From NCBI GenBank assembly GCA_958296005.1, contig CATQHQ010000002.1, positions 1,813,412-1,877,411 on the forward strand: 64,000 bases of DNA, read 5' to 3'. Made by a program: the position numbers and the translations under genes. Shown here one piece after another: positions 39,341 through 49,334 of the stretch; positions within the stretch are counted from its first letter, which is position 1, and each line of letters starts with the position of its first letter. The notes below the pieces were generated by a model, which had not been told where the DNA came from, did not search any database, and saw only the letters and a list, made by a program, of their open reading frames with translations. The stretch comes from Longimicrobiales bacterium. Its GTDB lineage: Bacteria > Gemmatimonadota > Gemmatimonadetes > Longimicrobiales > Gaopeijiaceae.

Positions 39341-41139
39341 GACCGGCGGAACTTGCGGCGGAGTTCGTCCAGCCCTAGGCGCACCACGGTGGGGCGTCCG
39401 TGGACGTCGTGGTAGGGCAGGTCCGTGGCGAAGAGCTGGTCGAAGAGGTCCTGCATCTCCTCCTCGGAGAGCTTCTGTCCCGCCTTGATCGCGCCCTTGC
39501 AGGCGTAGCTCATGGCGACCCGTTCGTTCTGGTTCCGGGCGGCGCGCATCAGATCGGAGCCTTCCGCGAGTTCCCGCAGCATCTCGCGGATGCACCGCTC
39601 GGCGTCGAAGTGCGGGTGGGGGCTGGGCACGGCCTGGACCAGCAAGGCGTGAGCGCCGAAGGGTTCGACGTCGAAGCCGGTTTTGGCCAGGAGCTCCGAG
39701 GCGGAGCGGACCACGTCCAGCTCGGCGCTCGTGAGGCGGACCGTGAAGGGGAAGAGGAGCCGCTGGCCCTCGCCGCCGCCGGCTTCGAAGCGCGCCGTGA
39801 TCCGCTCGTAGAGGATCCTCTCGTGGGCGGCGTGCTGGTCGATGATGATCACCCCGTCGCGGGTCTCGGCCAGGATGAAGCTGTTGTGGACCTGGAGGAG
39901 AGCCGGCCTGGGAGCCTGGGGCGAGAAGGCGTCTGCGGCGTGATCGGCGGGGGTGGCATCGTGGGCCTCCTGGGCGTCGTCCGGGGTCCGGAAGAGCCGA
40001 ATCTGGCTCCGGTCGGCGGCCGCCGGGGCGTTCCTGCCATCGCCGTCGCCGTCGCCGTCGGGGGGGCGCTCCCGAACCATCTGGACCGGCGGCGGCTTGC
40101 CCCATGTCGCGGCCGAATCGACTCCCTCCAGCGCCTTGCGGACCGACGCTTCCACGAAGTCCTCGACCCCGGCGGAGTCCCGGAAGCGCACCTCCGCCTT
40201 GCCGGGGTGCACGTTGACGTCCACCTGATCAGGGGGAACGGTCAGGAAGAGGAAGAGCCAGCCTCTGACCCCCTCCGGCACCGTGGTGCGGTAGCCGCGG
40301 TCGCCGGCGGCCAAGATGCGTCCGTCGCGGAACGGACGGCCGTTCACGAAGAGCTGGGCTCGACGGAAGCCGGAGCGGGCGTTGTCCGGTCGCTGCACCG
40401 CTCCGTCCAGCCGCATGCCGCCTTCCCGGGCCGACACCGGGATCAACGAGGCGTCTTCCCATATCTCGCCGACGCGCTCCTCAAGGCGGCGGCCCGCCAG
40501 CAGGTCCAGATGGAACCGCCCGTTGGTCTCGAAGACGAACCGCACGTCCAGGTGGGCCAGGGCGAGGGCGTGGAGCACCTCGGCGACGGCTCGCGTCTCC
40601 AGCGCCACGTTGCGAAGGAAGCGAGCCCGGACGGGCGTGTTGAGGAAGAGGTTCCGCACGTCCACCGTCGTCCCCCGGCGCCTCGCCGCGTCCTCGACGC
40701 TCTGGATCCGCCCGGCGAGCGCGCGCACCCGCGTCCCCGCGTCGCCCCCTTCGACGGCGGTCTCCACGACGATCCTGGACACCGCGGCGATCGACGGCAG
40801 GGCCTCGCCCCGGAAGCCGAGGGTGCGGATCTCCTGAAGGTCCTTCGCGTCGCGGATCTTGCTGGTGGCGTGGCGGTCCAGAGAGGCGAGCACGTCTTGC
40901 CGCATCATCCCGCATCCGTCGTCGGCGACGCGGATCCGGCCCTTGCCCCCCTGCTCCAGCAACACGCGGATCGCCTGCGCCCCGGCGTCCAGGGCGTTCT
41001 CCACCAGCTCCTTGACCACCGACGCCGGCCGTTCCACGACCTCGCCCGCGGCGATCTGGTTCGCCACATGGTCCGGCAGAACCCTGACGCGGGGCCTGGC
41101 ACCGGAGCGGCCGGGGCCGTTCGGGCCGGTGCGGGTCAC
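39337..41139 (-). CDS. mutL: DNA mismatch repair protein MutL, endonuclease type
   Basis: A 600-residue mismatch repair mediator. The N-terminal GHKL ATPase shows NQIAAGEVVERPASVVKELV, NALDAGA, DDGCGM and GFRGEALPSIAAV. After a variable Asp/Pro-rich linker the dimerisation domain carries DQHAAHERILYE, the DQHA-x2-E-x4-E metal motif of nicking MutL proteins, so this MutL probably incises the daughter strand itself, as in organisms lacking MutH. GTG 41139 overlaps the tatD stop. mutS is not in the window. Confidence 0.95.
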   Translation of the reverse strand: MTRTGPNGPGRSGARPRVRVLPDHVANQIAAGEVVERPASVVKELVENALDAGAQAIRVLLEQGGKGRIRVADDGCGMMRQDVLASLDRHATSKIRDAKDLQEIRTLGFRGEALPSIAAVSRIVVETAVEGGDAGTRVRALAGRIQSVEDAARRRGTTVDVRNLFLNTPVRARFLRNVALETRAVAEVLHALALAHLDVRFVFETNGRFHLDLLAGRRLEERVGEIWEDASLIPVSAREGGMRLDGAVQRPDNARSGFRRAQLFVNGRPFRDGRILAAGDRGYRTTVPEGVRGWLFLFLTVPPDQVDVNVHPGKAEVRFRDSAGVEDFVEASVRKALEGVDSAATWGKPPPVQMVRERPPDGDGDGDGRNAPAAADRSQIRLFRTPDDAQEAHDATPADHAADAFSPQAPRPALLQVHNSFILAETRDGVIIIDQHAAHERILYERITARFEAGGGEGQRLLFPFTVRLTSAELDVVRSASELLAKTGFDVEPFGAHALLVQAVPSPHPHFDAERCIREMLRELAEGSDLMRAARNQNERVAMSYACKGAIKAGQKLSEEEMQDLFDQLFATDLPYHDVHGRPTVVRLGLDELRRKFRRS

Positions 41140-41954
41140 GCCGGTGCGCCTTGCGGGCAGGCGACCTCGGTCCGGCGGGCGGCGGCAGGCAGGCCGAAGA
41201 ACCGGGACGCCGTGTCCCACGTCTCCGCCGCCACCTGGGCGACGGGCTCGCCCCGGATGCGGGCCACCGCCTTGGCCACATGGAGCGCGAAGGCGGGCTC
41301 GTTCCGCCTGCCTCGCCGGGGGACCGGCGCCAGATAGGGCGAGTCGGTCTCGATCATGTAGCTGCCCGCCGGAACGGCCCGAACCAAGTCGGCTTCGAAC
41401 CATCGGAAGGTGACGGTTCCGGTGAACGACACCAGCCAGCCCACATCCAGCGCCGTCTCCATGAGGGCGGGCGGGCCCGTGAAGCAGTGGAGCACGCCGG
41501 TCGCCGCGCCGTCGCACTCCCGGATTGCGGCGGCAGTGTCCTCTGCCGCATCGCGGGAGTGCACGACCAGGGGCAGGCCCGTCTCCGCCGCAACTTCGGC
41601 GTGGCGGAGGAAGCTGCGGCGCTGGGCGTCCCGAGGCGCGTTGTCGTAGTAGTAGTCGAGGCCCGTCTCGCCGATCGCGATGCAACGGGGGTCGGCGCAC
41701 GCTTCCCGCAGCGCATCGGGGGCGACGAGGGCGCTGGCGCCATTGGTGGACACGGCGTGGGGGTGCACCCCGGCCGTGCACCAGACGCCGTCGTGGGTCC
41801 GCGCCAGCCTCAGGGCGGCAACGGCGTCGTCCAGGTCCGACGCGACCGAGACGATTCGGACCACGCCGGCGGCGCGGGCGCGGTCGATTGCGGCTCGCGG
41901 ATCGTCGCCGAACGCGCCGTCGGTAAGGTGGCAGTGCGAGTCCGTCAGCCTCAC
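41136..41954 (-). CDS. tatD: TatD-family metal-dependent deoxyribonuclease
   Basis: A 272-residue TIM-barrel hydrolase. Metal ligands are in DSHCHLTDGAF, AGVHPHAV, IGETGLDYYYDN, VVHSRDA and TDSPYLAPVPRRGRRNEP. Members are 3'-5' exonucleases or D-aminoacyl-tRNA deacylases; specificity cannot be set from sequence. GTG 41954 overlaps the secF stop. Confidence 0.93.
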   Translation of the reverse strand: MRLTDSHCHLTDGAFGDDPRAAIDRARAAGVVRIVSVASDLDDAVAALRLARTHDGVWCTAGVHPHAVSTNGASALVAPDALREACADPRCIAIGETGLDYYYDNAPRDAQRRSFLRHAEVAAETGLPLVVHSRDAAEDTAAAIRECDGAATGVLHCFTGPPALMETALDVGWLVSFTGTVTFRWFEADLVRAVPAGSYMIETDSPYLAPVPRRGRRNEPAFALHVAKAVARIRGEPVAQVAAETWDTASRFFGLPAAARRTEVACPQGAPA

Positions 41955-42916
41955 ACCGCTGCGGCCGCCCTCGCCCTCTGCTTCTTCTGCTTCTCCTTGG
42001 CGTCGCCGGTGCCGTACCGCTTCTGTATCTCCAGAAGGGCGGGAGAGGCGATGAAGATCGACGAGTAGGTCCCGATCAGCACGCCCAGGATCAGCACCAT
42101 GGTGAAGTCGCGGATGACCGCGCCGCCCAGGATCAGCAACGACAGCAGCACCGCCAGGGTCGTGCCCGAAGTCAGCACCGTTCGGGGCAGCGTCTCGTTG
42201 ATCGAGCGGTTCACCATCTTGTACGGGTTCTCCCGCCGTCCGCCGCGTGCGTTCAGGTTCTCCCGGATCCGGTCGAAGACCACGATCGTGTCGTTGAGGG
42301 AGTAGCCCAGGATCGTGAGGATCGCCGCTACGGTGGGCAGGGATATCTCGACCCGGAAGAGCGCCAGGAAGCCGAGGGTGACGAGGACGTCGTGGGCCGT
42401 GGCGATCACCGAGGCCACGCCGAACCGGAACTCGAAGCGGATGGCGATGTAGATCAGGGTGAGCGCGAGGGAGAAGAGGACCGCCAGCGCGGCCTTCTGT
42501 TGGAGTTCGGCGCCGATCTTCGGCCCTACCAGCTCCTGGCGGACGATCTCGAAGGCGCCGTCGCCGTAGCCGGCCGCCACCATCGCGCCCACTTCGGCGG
42601 CGATCTGGTCGATCCCTGCCGAGTCCGCCAAGGGAGCGCGGACCACGAACTCGTTGTCGGCGCCGAAGCGGGTGATCGGAGGCGCGTCGTCGCCGCCCAG
42701 CGCTTCCCGCAGCTCGTTGTCGGTGGTGGGTTGGTTGAAGCGCACCTGCACCAGGGAGCCGCCGGTGAAGTCCACGCCGTAGTTCTGCCAGTTCCCGATC
42801 GTGAATGCGTTCACGATCATCGCGCCCACTCCGAGCACGAGCAGAACCCCCGATACGGCGTACGCCTTCCGGCGCATGTCGATGAACGGGTACTTGGCTT
42901 CGCGAAAGAGCCACAT
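41951..42916 (-). CDS. secF: Protein-export membrane protein SecF
   Basis: A 321-residue partner of SecD that uses the proton gradient to pull proteins through SecYEG. It has TM1 near residues 18-38, the periplasmic loop with GVDFTGGSLVQVRF, then five C-terminal TM segments containing SLNDTIVVFDRIRENL and TSGTTLAVLLSLLILGG. The tail is Lys/Ala rich. It starts 46 bases after secD ends. Confidence 0.97.
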   Translation of the reverse strand: MWLFREAKYPFIDMRRKAYAVSGVLLVLGVGAMIVNAFTIGNWQNYGVDFTGGSLVQVRFNQPTTDNELREALGGDDAPPITRFGADNEFVVRAPLADSAGIDQIAAEVGAMVAAGYGDGAFEIVRQELVGPKIGAELQQKAALAVLFSLALTLIYIAIRFEFRFGVASVIATAHDVLVTLGFLALFRVEISLPTVAAILTILGYSLNDTIVVFDRIRENLNARGGRRENPYKMVNRSINETLPRTVLTSGTTLAVLLSLLILGGAVIRDFTMVLILGVLIGTYSSIFIASPALLEIQKRYGTGDAKEKQKKQRARAAAAV

Positions 42917-42962
42917 GGCGAGGAGTCCTTTGGGGTCCTTGGGGCGCGGGCGGGACGGCTGG

Positions 42963-44624
42963 CTAGATGCTGATCGGGTCCGAGCCCCTCTTGCGGGCGA
43001 GGTAGACCAGGAAGAAGGTGCGGGTCACGTAGAGGGCCGAGAAGAACGACGCCACGATCCCGATGCACAGGGTGACCGCGAAGCCGCGCACCGGCCCCGT
43101 TCCGAACTGGAAGAGGATCAGCCCGGTGATGAGGGTCGTGATGTTGGCGTCCACGATCGCCGACATGGCGTTGCCGAAGCCTTCGTCCACCGCGGTTCGG
43201 GGTGCTCGCCTTCGGGCCAGCTCCTCTCGGACGCGTTCGAAGATGAGGACGTTGGCGTCCACGGCCATCCCCACCGAGAGGATGAGGCCGGCGATCCCCG
43301 GGAGGGTCAGCGTGGCGTTGAGGGCCGCCAGTCCCCCCATGACCAGAACCAGGTACACGCCGAGCGCCAGAATCGCGAGCAGCCCCGCGACCTTGTAGTA
43401 GAGGAGCATGACCACGAGCACGGTCACGACCCCCACGATCCCGGCGATCCGGCCCTGGTCGATCGAGTCCTGTCCCAGCGACGGTCCGACCGTCCGTTCC
43501 TCCATGATCCGAAGGGGCGCGGGCAGGGCGCCGGCCCGCAGCACCAGCGCCAAGTCGCTGGCCTCCGACATGTCCGACGAGCCCAGGTCGATCGAGCCGT
43601 TGGCGCCGATCCGGTCCCGGACGACGGGAGCGCTGACGACCTCGCCGTCCAGCACGATCGCGATGCGGTCGTCGATGTGGGCGCCGGTGAGAGCCTGGAA
43701 CTCGCGTCCGCCACGGCGGTTCAGCTGAAAGAGGACCTGGGCCTGGTTGAACTGGGGGTCCCGGTTCGCCGTCGCGTTCTCGAGCTGGTCGCCCGTCAGG
43801 AAGGCGTCTTCCTCTAGGACGTACAGTTCACGGTAGAAGCCGGCGCCCCGCGGCAACGAGTCCCAGCCCCACTGAAGGCTGATGTTGCGGGGAAGCGCCC
43901 GCTGAAACTCGGGCAACGCCATGAAGCGGTCGGCTGTCTCGACGTCGGCCGCGTCGACCAAGTACGTGCCCAGGTCGCCGGTCCGCAGGAGGCTGGTGAA
44001 CGGACGGAAGTTCAGCTCGGCCTCGTCCTCTTCTTCGGCGGCGACGGAGTCGTCCTGGACCGTCGCGGCGTCGGGAGGGGCCTCGTCCGGCGTAGCGTCT
44101 TCTGCTCCTGCCTCGTCGGTCGAGTCGGCGCCGCTGAAGAGCAGGTCCTGAATGGAGGGGGACTGGGTGGTTTCCACCGCCCGTCCCATCTCCCGGAGTC
44201 CCTCTTCGCCGACGGCGGCCACCACGGCCCGGTCCAGCCGCTCCAGCGCCTGGTCGACCTCGGCGGTGGGGAGAACCAGCTTCCACTCCAGGTACGCCTG
44301 CTGGTTGATGATCTCCTTGGCTCGGGACTCGTCGTCCAGCCCGGCCAGCTCGACGATGAGGCGATCCGAGCCGACCCTCTGGATGAGGGGCTCTTCGACT
44401 CCGAACTCGTCGATGCGGGTGCGGATGACCCGCTCCGCCCGGTCGATGGCGTCGGCGCGGGCTTCGTCGGTGAGCGCGCCGTCGGGGTCGTCGATCTCCA
44501 GGACGAGGTGCATGCCGCCCTGAAGGTCGAGCCCCTGCTTGAGACCGCGGGTCGACAGGTAGAAGGCGCAGAGCCCGAGGGCCGCCAAGATGACGACCGC
44601 TCGGCCGCGGAACGATTTCAGCAT
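42963..44624 (-). CDS. secD: Protein-export membrane protein SecD
   Basis: A 553-residue polytopic protein. TM1 and LKQGLDLQGGMHLVLEID open it. The first periplasmic domain carries IRTRIDEFGVEEPLIQR and an acidic insertion near residues 165-200 rich in Asp, Glu and Ala. The head domain follows, then QTYVGP-like GPSLGQDSIDQGRIAGI and the C-terminal TM bundle with VDANVLIFERVREELAR and AVDEGFGNAMSAIVDANITT. It works with SecF and SecYEG. First gene of the overlapping run to coaX. Confidence 0.97.
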   Translation of the reverse strand: MLKSFRGRAVVILAALGLCAFYLSTRGLKQGLDLQGGMHLVLEIDDPDGALTDEARADAIDRAERVIRTRIDEFGVEEPLIQRVGSDRLIVELAGLDDESRAKEIINQQAYLEWKLVLPTAEVDQALERLDRAVVAAVGEEGLREMGRAVETTQSPSIQDLLFSGADSTDEAGAEDATPDEAPPDAATVQDDSVAAEEEDEAELNFRPFTSLLRTGDLGTYLVDAADVETADRFMALPEFQRALPRNISLQWGWDSLPRGAGFYRELYVLEEDAFLTGDQLENATANRDPQFNQAQVLFQLNRRGGREFQALTGAHIDDRIAIVLDGEVVSAPVVRDRIGANGSIDLGSSDMSEASDLALVLRAGALPAPLRIMEERTVGPSLGQDSIDQGRIAGIVGVVTVLVVMLLYYKVAGLLAILALGVYLVLVMGGLAALNATLTLPGIAGLILSVGMAVDANVLIFERVREELARRRAPRTAVDEGFGNAMSAIVDANITTLITGLILFQFGTGPVRGFAVTLCIGIVASFFSALYVTRTFFLVYLARKRGSDPISI

Positions 44625-44726
44625 CGGCTTGCCCGGCTCCCTTCGCGTGGTTCCCTGGGTTGGCGACAGCCTTCAAAGGTCGCCCGGGGCGTAAGGCGCG
44701 TCAAGCGGCGTCGGGGCGGTTTCCGG

Positions 44727-46487
<1,761 letters not shown>

Positions 46488-46495
46488 GTGCTCTG

Positions 46496-47515
46496 CTACC
46501 CTCCGCCGGCCCGGCGCGTTCCCTTCGACGCGGCCGCGTCCTTCAATATGTCGGGAACGAGGATCGCCGCCACTCCGTACGCCGTGGCCCGTCCGGCGGC
46601 CACGTCCGCCGACCAGCCCGGGAGCCGCGGGTCGGCGGCCAGGAAATCCGCGGCCCTGCGACGCAACTTGCTCTCGACGATGTCGCGGATCCGTTCCCGC
46701 GCCCGGCGGTCGCGCCTGCGCTCCAGCTCCGCCGACTCCAGAAGGCGGCGGTGGTGGTCCAGGAACGCCTCGAGAAGGCCGTCGATCCCTTCGCCCCGCT
46801 CTGCGGAGGTCTTGAGGACGGGCGCGTCCCAGGGCACCGACGCGCCGCCACCCGTCCCCTGCCCCGCCTTGAGGTGCATCGCCAAGCCGAGGTCCCGGAC
46901 CAGGCGGTCGGCGCCCGGACGATCCGACTTGTTCACGACGAAGATGTCGGCGATCTCCATGAGGCCGGCCTTCATCGCCTGGATGCCGTCGCCGGACTCC
47001 GGGACCAGAACGACGGCGACCGAATCCACCGCCGAAGCGATCTCCAGCTCGGTCTGGCCCACGCCCACGGTCTCCACGAGCACGTTGGGGAAGCCGAAGG
47101 CGTCCAGCAGGTCCACGACTTCCCGGGTCGCCGCGGCCAGCCCGCCCAGCGAACCCCGGGTCGCCATCGAACGGATGAAGACGCCGCGGTCGGTGGCCAA
47201 GTCGTTCATCCGGATGCGGTCGCCCAGGAGTGCGCCGCCGGAGAACGGCGACGTGGGATCGACCGCGACGATCGCCACCTCCTCGCCCCGAGCCCGGAGC
47301 AGCGCGGCCAGGCCGGCGGCCAAGGTGGACTTGCCCGCGCCGGGAGGACCGGTGATTCCCAGCCGTCGGGCCCGTGGCCTGACCTGGAGGAGCGCGTCGA
47401 GGAGTGCCTCCGCGCCCGGACGGCGGCCCTCCACCATCGACACGGCCCGGGCCAGCGCCGGGCGCTCGCCGTTGCGAAACGCCGTCGCGAGCCGTTGGAT
47501 GCGGGGATCGTCCAC
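46496..47515 (-). CDS. meaB: MeaB/ArgK-type G-protein chaperone of B12-dependent mutase
   Basis: A 339-residue SIMIBI GTPase. G1 LGITGPPGAGKSTLAAGL, the switch segment AVDPTSPFSGGALLGDR, VFIRSMATRGSLGGLA, VLVETVGVGQTE (G3) and FVVNKSDRPGAD (G4) are all seen; a C-terminal helical dimerisation arm closes the protein. MeaB gates cofactor loading and protects the mutase from inactivation; being next to the mutase supports this. The start is GTG 47515, 5 bases after the mgtE stop. Confidence 0.94.
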   Translation of the reverse strand: MDDPRIQRLATAFRNGERPALARAVSMVEGRRPGAEALLDALLQVRPRARRLGITGPPGAGKSTLAAGLAALLRARGEEVAIVAVDPTSPFSGGALLGDRIRMNDLATDRGVFIRSMATRGSLGGLAAATREVVDLLDAFGFPNVLVETVGVGQTELEIASAVDSVAVVLVPESGDGIQAMKAGLMEIADIFVVNKSDRPGADRLVRDLGLAMHLKAGQGTGGGASVPWDAPVLKTSAERGEGIDGLLEAFLDHHRRLLESAELERRRDRRARERIRDIVESKLRRRAADFLAADPRLPGWSADVAAGRATAYGVAAILVPDILKDAAASKGTRRAGGG

Positions 47516-47520
47516 GGTCC

Positions 47521-48888
47521 CTAGCCCAGCAACGCGATCGCCAGGCCCAGAACCATCGTGAAGCCCACCAAGTCCGTCAGGGTGTGGACGAACACCGACG
47601 ACGCGACGGCAGGGTCCACGCCCAGGCGGTGCAGCACGGTGGGTACCATCGCTCCGGCGAACCCTGCGACCACGATGTTGGCCCACATCGCCAGGAGCAC
47701 GACGACGCCCATCAGCAGCTGTCCGTCGTAGAGGTACGCGAACACGGCGAAGCAGGCGCCGAGAACCAGCCCGTTGAGGAGGCCCACCAGCACCTCCTTG
47801 CCCACCACGCGGAAGTTGTCGGCCAGGGGCCCTTCGCCGACGGCGATGCGCCGGATCGTGACCGCCAGCGCTTGGGTGCCCGTGTTCCCGCCCAACGCTG
47901 CGATCACCGGCATCAGAAAGGCGAGGAACGTCGCTTCGGCGACCACGTGTTCGAAGTTGAGGATGACGGACGCGGCGACCCCGGCGGTGACCAAGTTGAG
48001 GACCAGCCAAGGCAGCCTCGAACGGACCGACTCCAGCCAGCCGGCTCGGAGCTCCTCGTCGTCGGAGACGCCGGCCAGCTTCAGGATGTCCTCGGTCGTC
48101 TCCGCCTCGATCACGTCGATCACGTCGTCGAAGGTGATCCGCCCCAGCAGCGCCCCTTCCTCGTTGACGACGGGGAGGCTGGCCAAGTTGTAGCGGCCGA
48201 TGATCCGCCCTGCCTCCTCCTGGTCGGTGTCGGGGAGGACGGTGGCCGCCGACGGCTCCACGAGCGACTCGATGGGGTCTTCCGGATCGGCGAGGATCAG
48301 GTCGTCCAGGGGAACGGTGCCTCGCAGCCGGCCCCGGCCGTCGACCACGAACACGGTGTAGAAGTCTTCGACCTCCCGGCCTTGCCGGCGGATCTCGGCG
48401 ATCGCTTGGCCCGCGCTGGCGTCGGCCGACACCGACACCAGGGCCGTGGTCATGAGGCCGCCCGCCGTCTCCTCGCCGTAGCGGAGGAGGTCCCGGATCT
48501 CGCCCGCCTCCTCGACGGGTAGCGCCGCCAGGATCCGATCTCTGTCCTCTGGCTCCAGCTCGCCCACCAAGTCCGCGGCGTCGTCGTCGGGCAGCTCCTT
48601 GAGAAGCGCGGCGCCGCGGGTCGAGCTCAGGGCGCCCAGAAGCTCGGCCCGGTCCTCGTCCTCCTCCATCTCGGCGAGGGTCTCGGAAGCCAGTTCGGTG
48701 GGGAGCGACTTCAGGATGCGTAGCCGCAACGCCTCGGAGGACACGGATGCGACAAGGTCCGCCAAGTCGGAGGGGTGCATCTCCTCGGCGAGCTCGGCGA
48801 GGCGGGAGAAGGCGCCGGCCTCGGCCAGGGCGACCAGCTCCGAGAGGCTGGTCATGCCTTCGCCCCCGGAGCTCCCGTCGCTGCTCAC
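47521..48888 (-). CDS. mgtE: Magnesium transporter MgtE
   Basis: A 455-residue Mg2+ channel. Its acidic N domain of superhelical repeats (LVASVSSEALRLRILKSLPT, LLKELPDDDAADLVGELEPE), a CBS pair (VEDFYTVFVVDGRGRLRGTV, NLASLPVVNEEGALLGRITF) and five TM helices with PVIAALGGNTGTQALAVTIR are all typical. Mg2+ bound by the cytosolic domains closes the pore. I take GTG 48888, overlapping the ybeY stop, as start in keeping with the neighbours; the ATG at 48855 is an alternative. Confidence 0.95.
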   Translation of the reverse strand: MSSDGSSGGEGMTSLSELVALAEAGAFSRLAELAEEMHPSDLADLVASVSSEALRLRILKSLPTELASETLAEMEEDEDRAELLGALSSTRGAALLKELPDDDAADLVGELEPEDRDRILAALPVEEAGEIRDLLRYGEETAGGLMTTALVSVSADASAGQAIAEIRRQGREVEDFYTVFVVDGRGRLRGTVPLDDLILADPEDPIESLVEPSAATVLPDTDQEEAGRIIGRYNLASLPVVNEEGALLGRITFDDVIDVIEAETTEDILKLAGVSDDEELRAGWLESVRSRLPWLVLNLVTAGVAASVILNFEHVVAEATFLAFLMPVIAALGGNTGTQALAVTIRRIAVGEGPLADNFRVVGKEVLVGLLNGLVLGACFAVFAYLYDGQLLMGVVVLLAMWANIVVAGFAGAMVPTVLHRLGVDPAVASSVFVHTLTDLVGFTMVLGLAIALLG

Positions 48889-49334
48889 GATTCGCTCGCG
48901 GCGGCGGTCGCTCGACGTGCCCACCCGACGATCTCCTCCTGCACCCGGAACATCTCGCACTCGTTGCGCTCCGTCCCGGACGGGTGGTCGTGCCCCAGCA
49001 CGTGAAGCGCCCCGTGGACCGCCAGCCGGACCATCTCCTCGCTCGGCTCGGCGCCCGCCTCCGCCGCTTGGCGCAACGCTTGATCGTGGCCCACGTAGAT
49101 GTCCCCCAAAGGGTCCTCGCCGTCGTCGTGGAGGGCGAACGAAAGCACGTCCGTCGGGCCGCTGCGGCCCAGGTGGCGCTCGTGCAGGGCGGCGATCTCC
49201 GCGTCGCCCAGGTAGGTGACCGAGAAGTGGGCCCCGGCGATCCGTTCCCGGCGCACGGCCTCCCGGAGGGCCTGCTCCACGAGCCCGCTCGGGACGGAAC
49301 GTCGGCCGTCCGCACTCACGTGGACCTCGATCAG
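48885..49334 (-). CDS. ybeY: Endoribonuclease YbeY, probable CTG start
   Basis: A 149-residue metalloprotein for rRNA maturation and ribosome quality control. The zinc site HGALHVLGHDHPSGTERNE (HGxLHLxGYDH type) and TDVLSFALHDDGEDPLGDIY are diagnostic. The first beta strand IEVHVSADG needs a start before it, but no ATG, GTG or TTG lies there. CTG 49334 overlaps the pgpH stop as CTGA and has GGAGA at 7-8 bases, so I call it as the start. GTG 49319 would cut off the first strand. Confidence 0.92.
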   Translation of the reverse strand: MIEVHVSADGRRSVPSGLVEQALREAVRRERIAGAHFSVTYLGDAEIAALHERHLGRSGPTDVLSFALHDDGEDPLGDIYVGHDQALRQAAEAGAEPSEEMVRLAVHGALHVLGHDHPSGTERNECEMFRVQEEIVGWARRATAAASES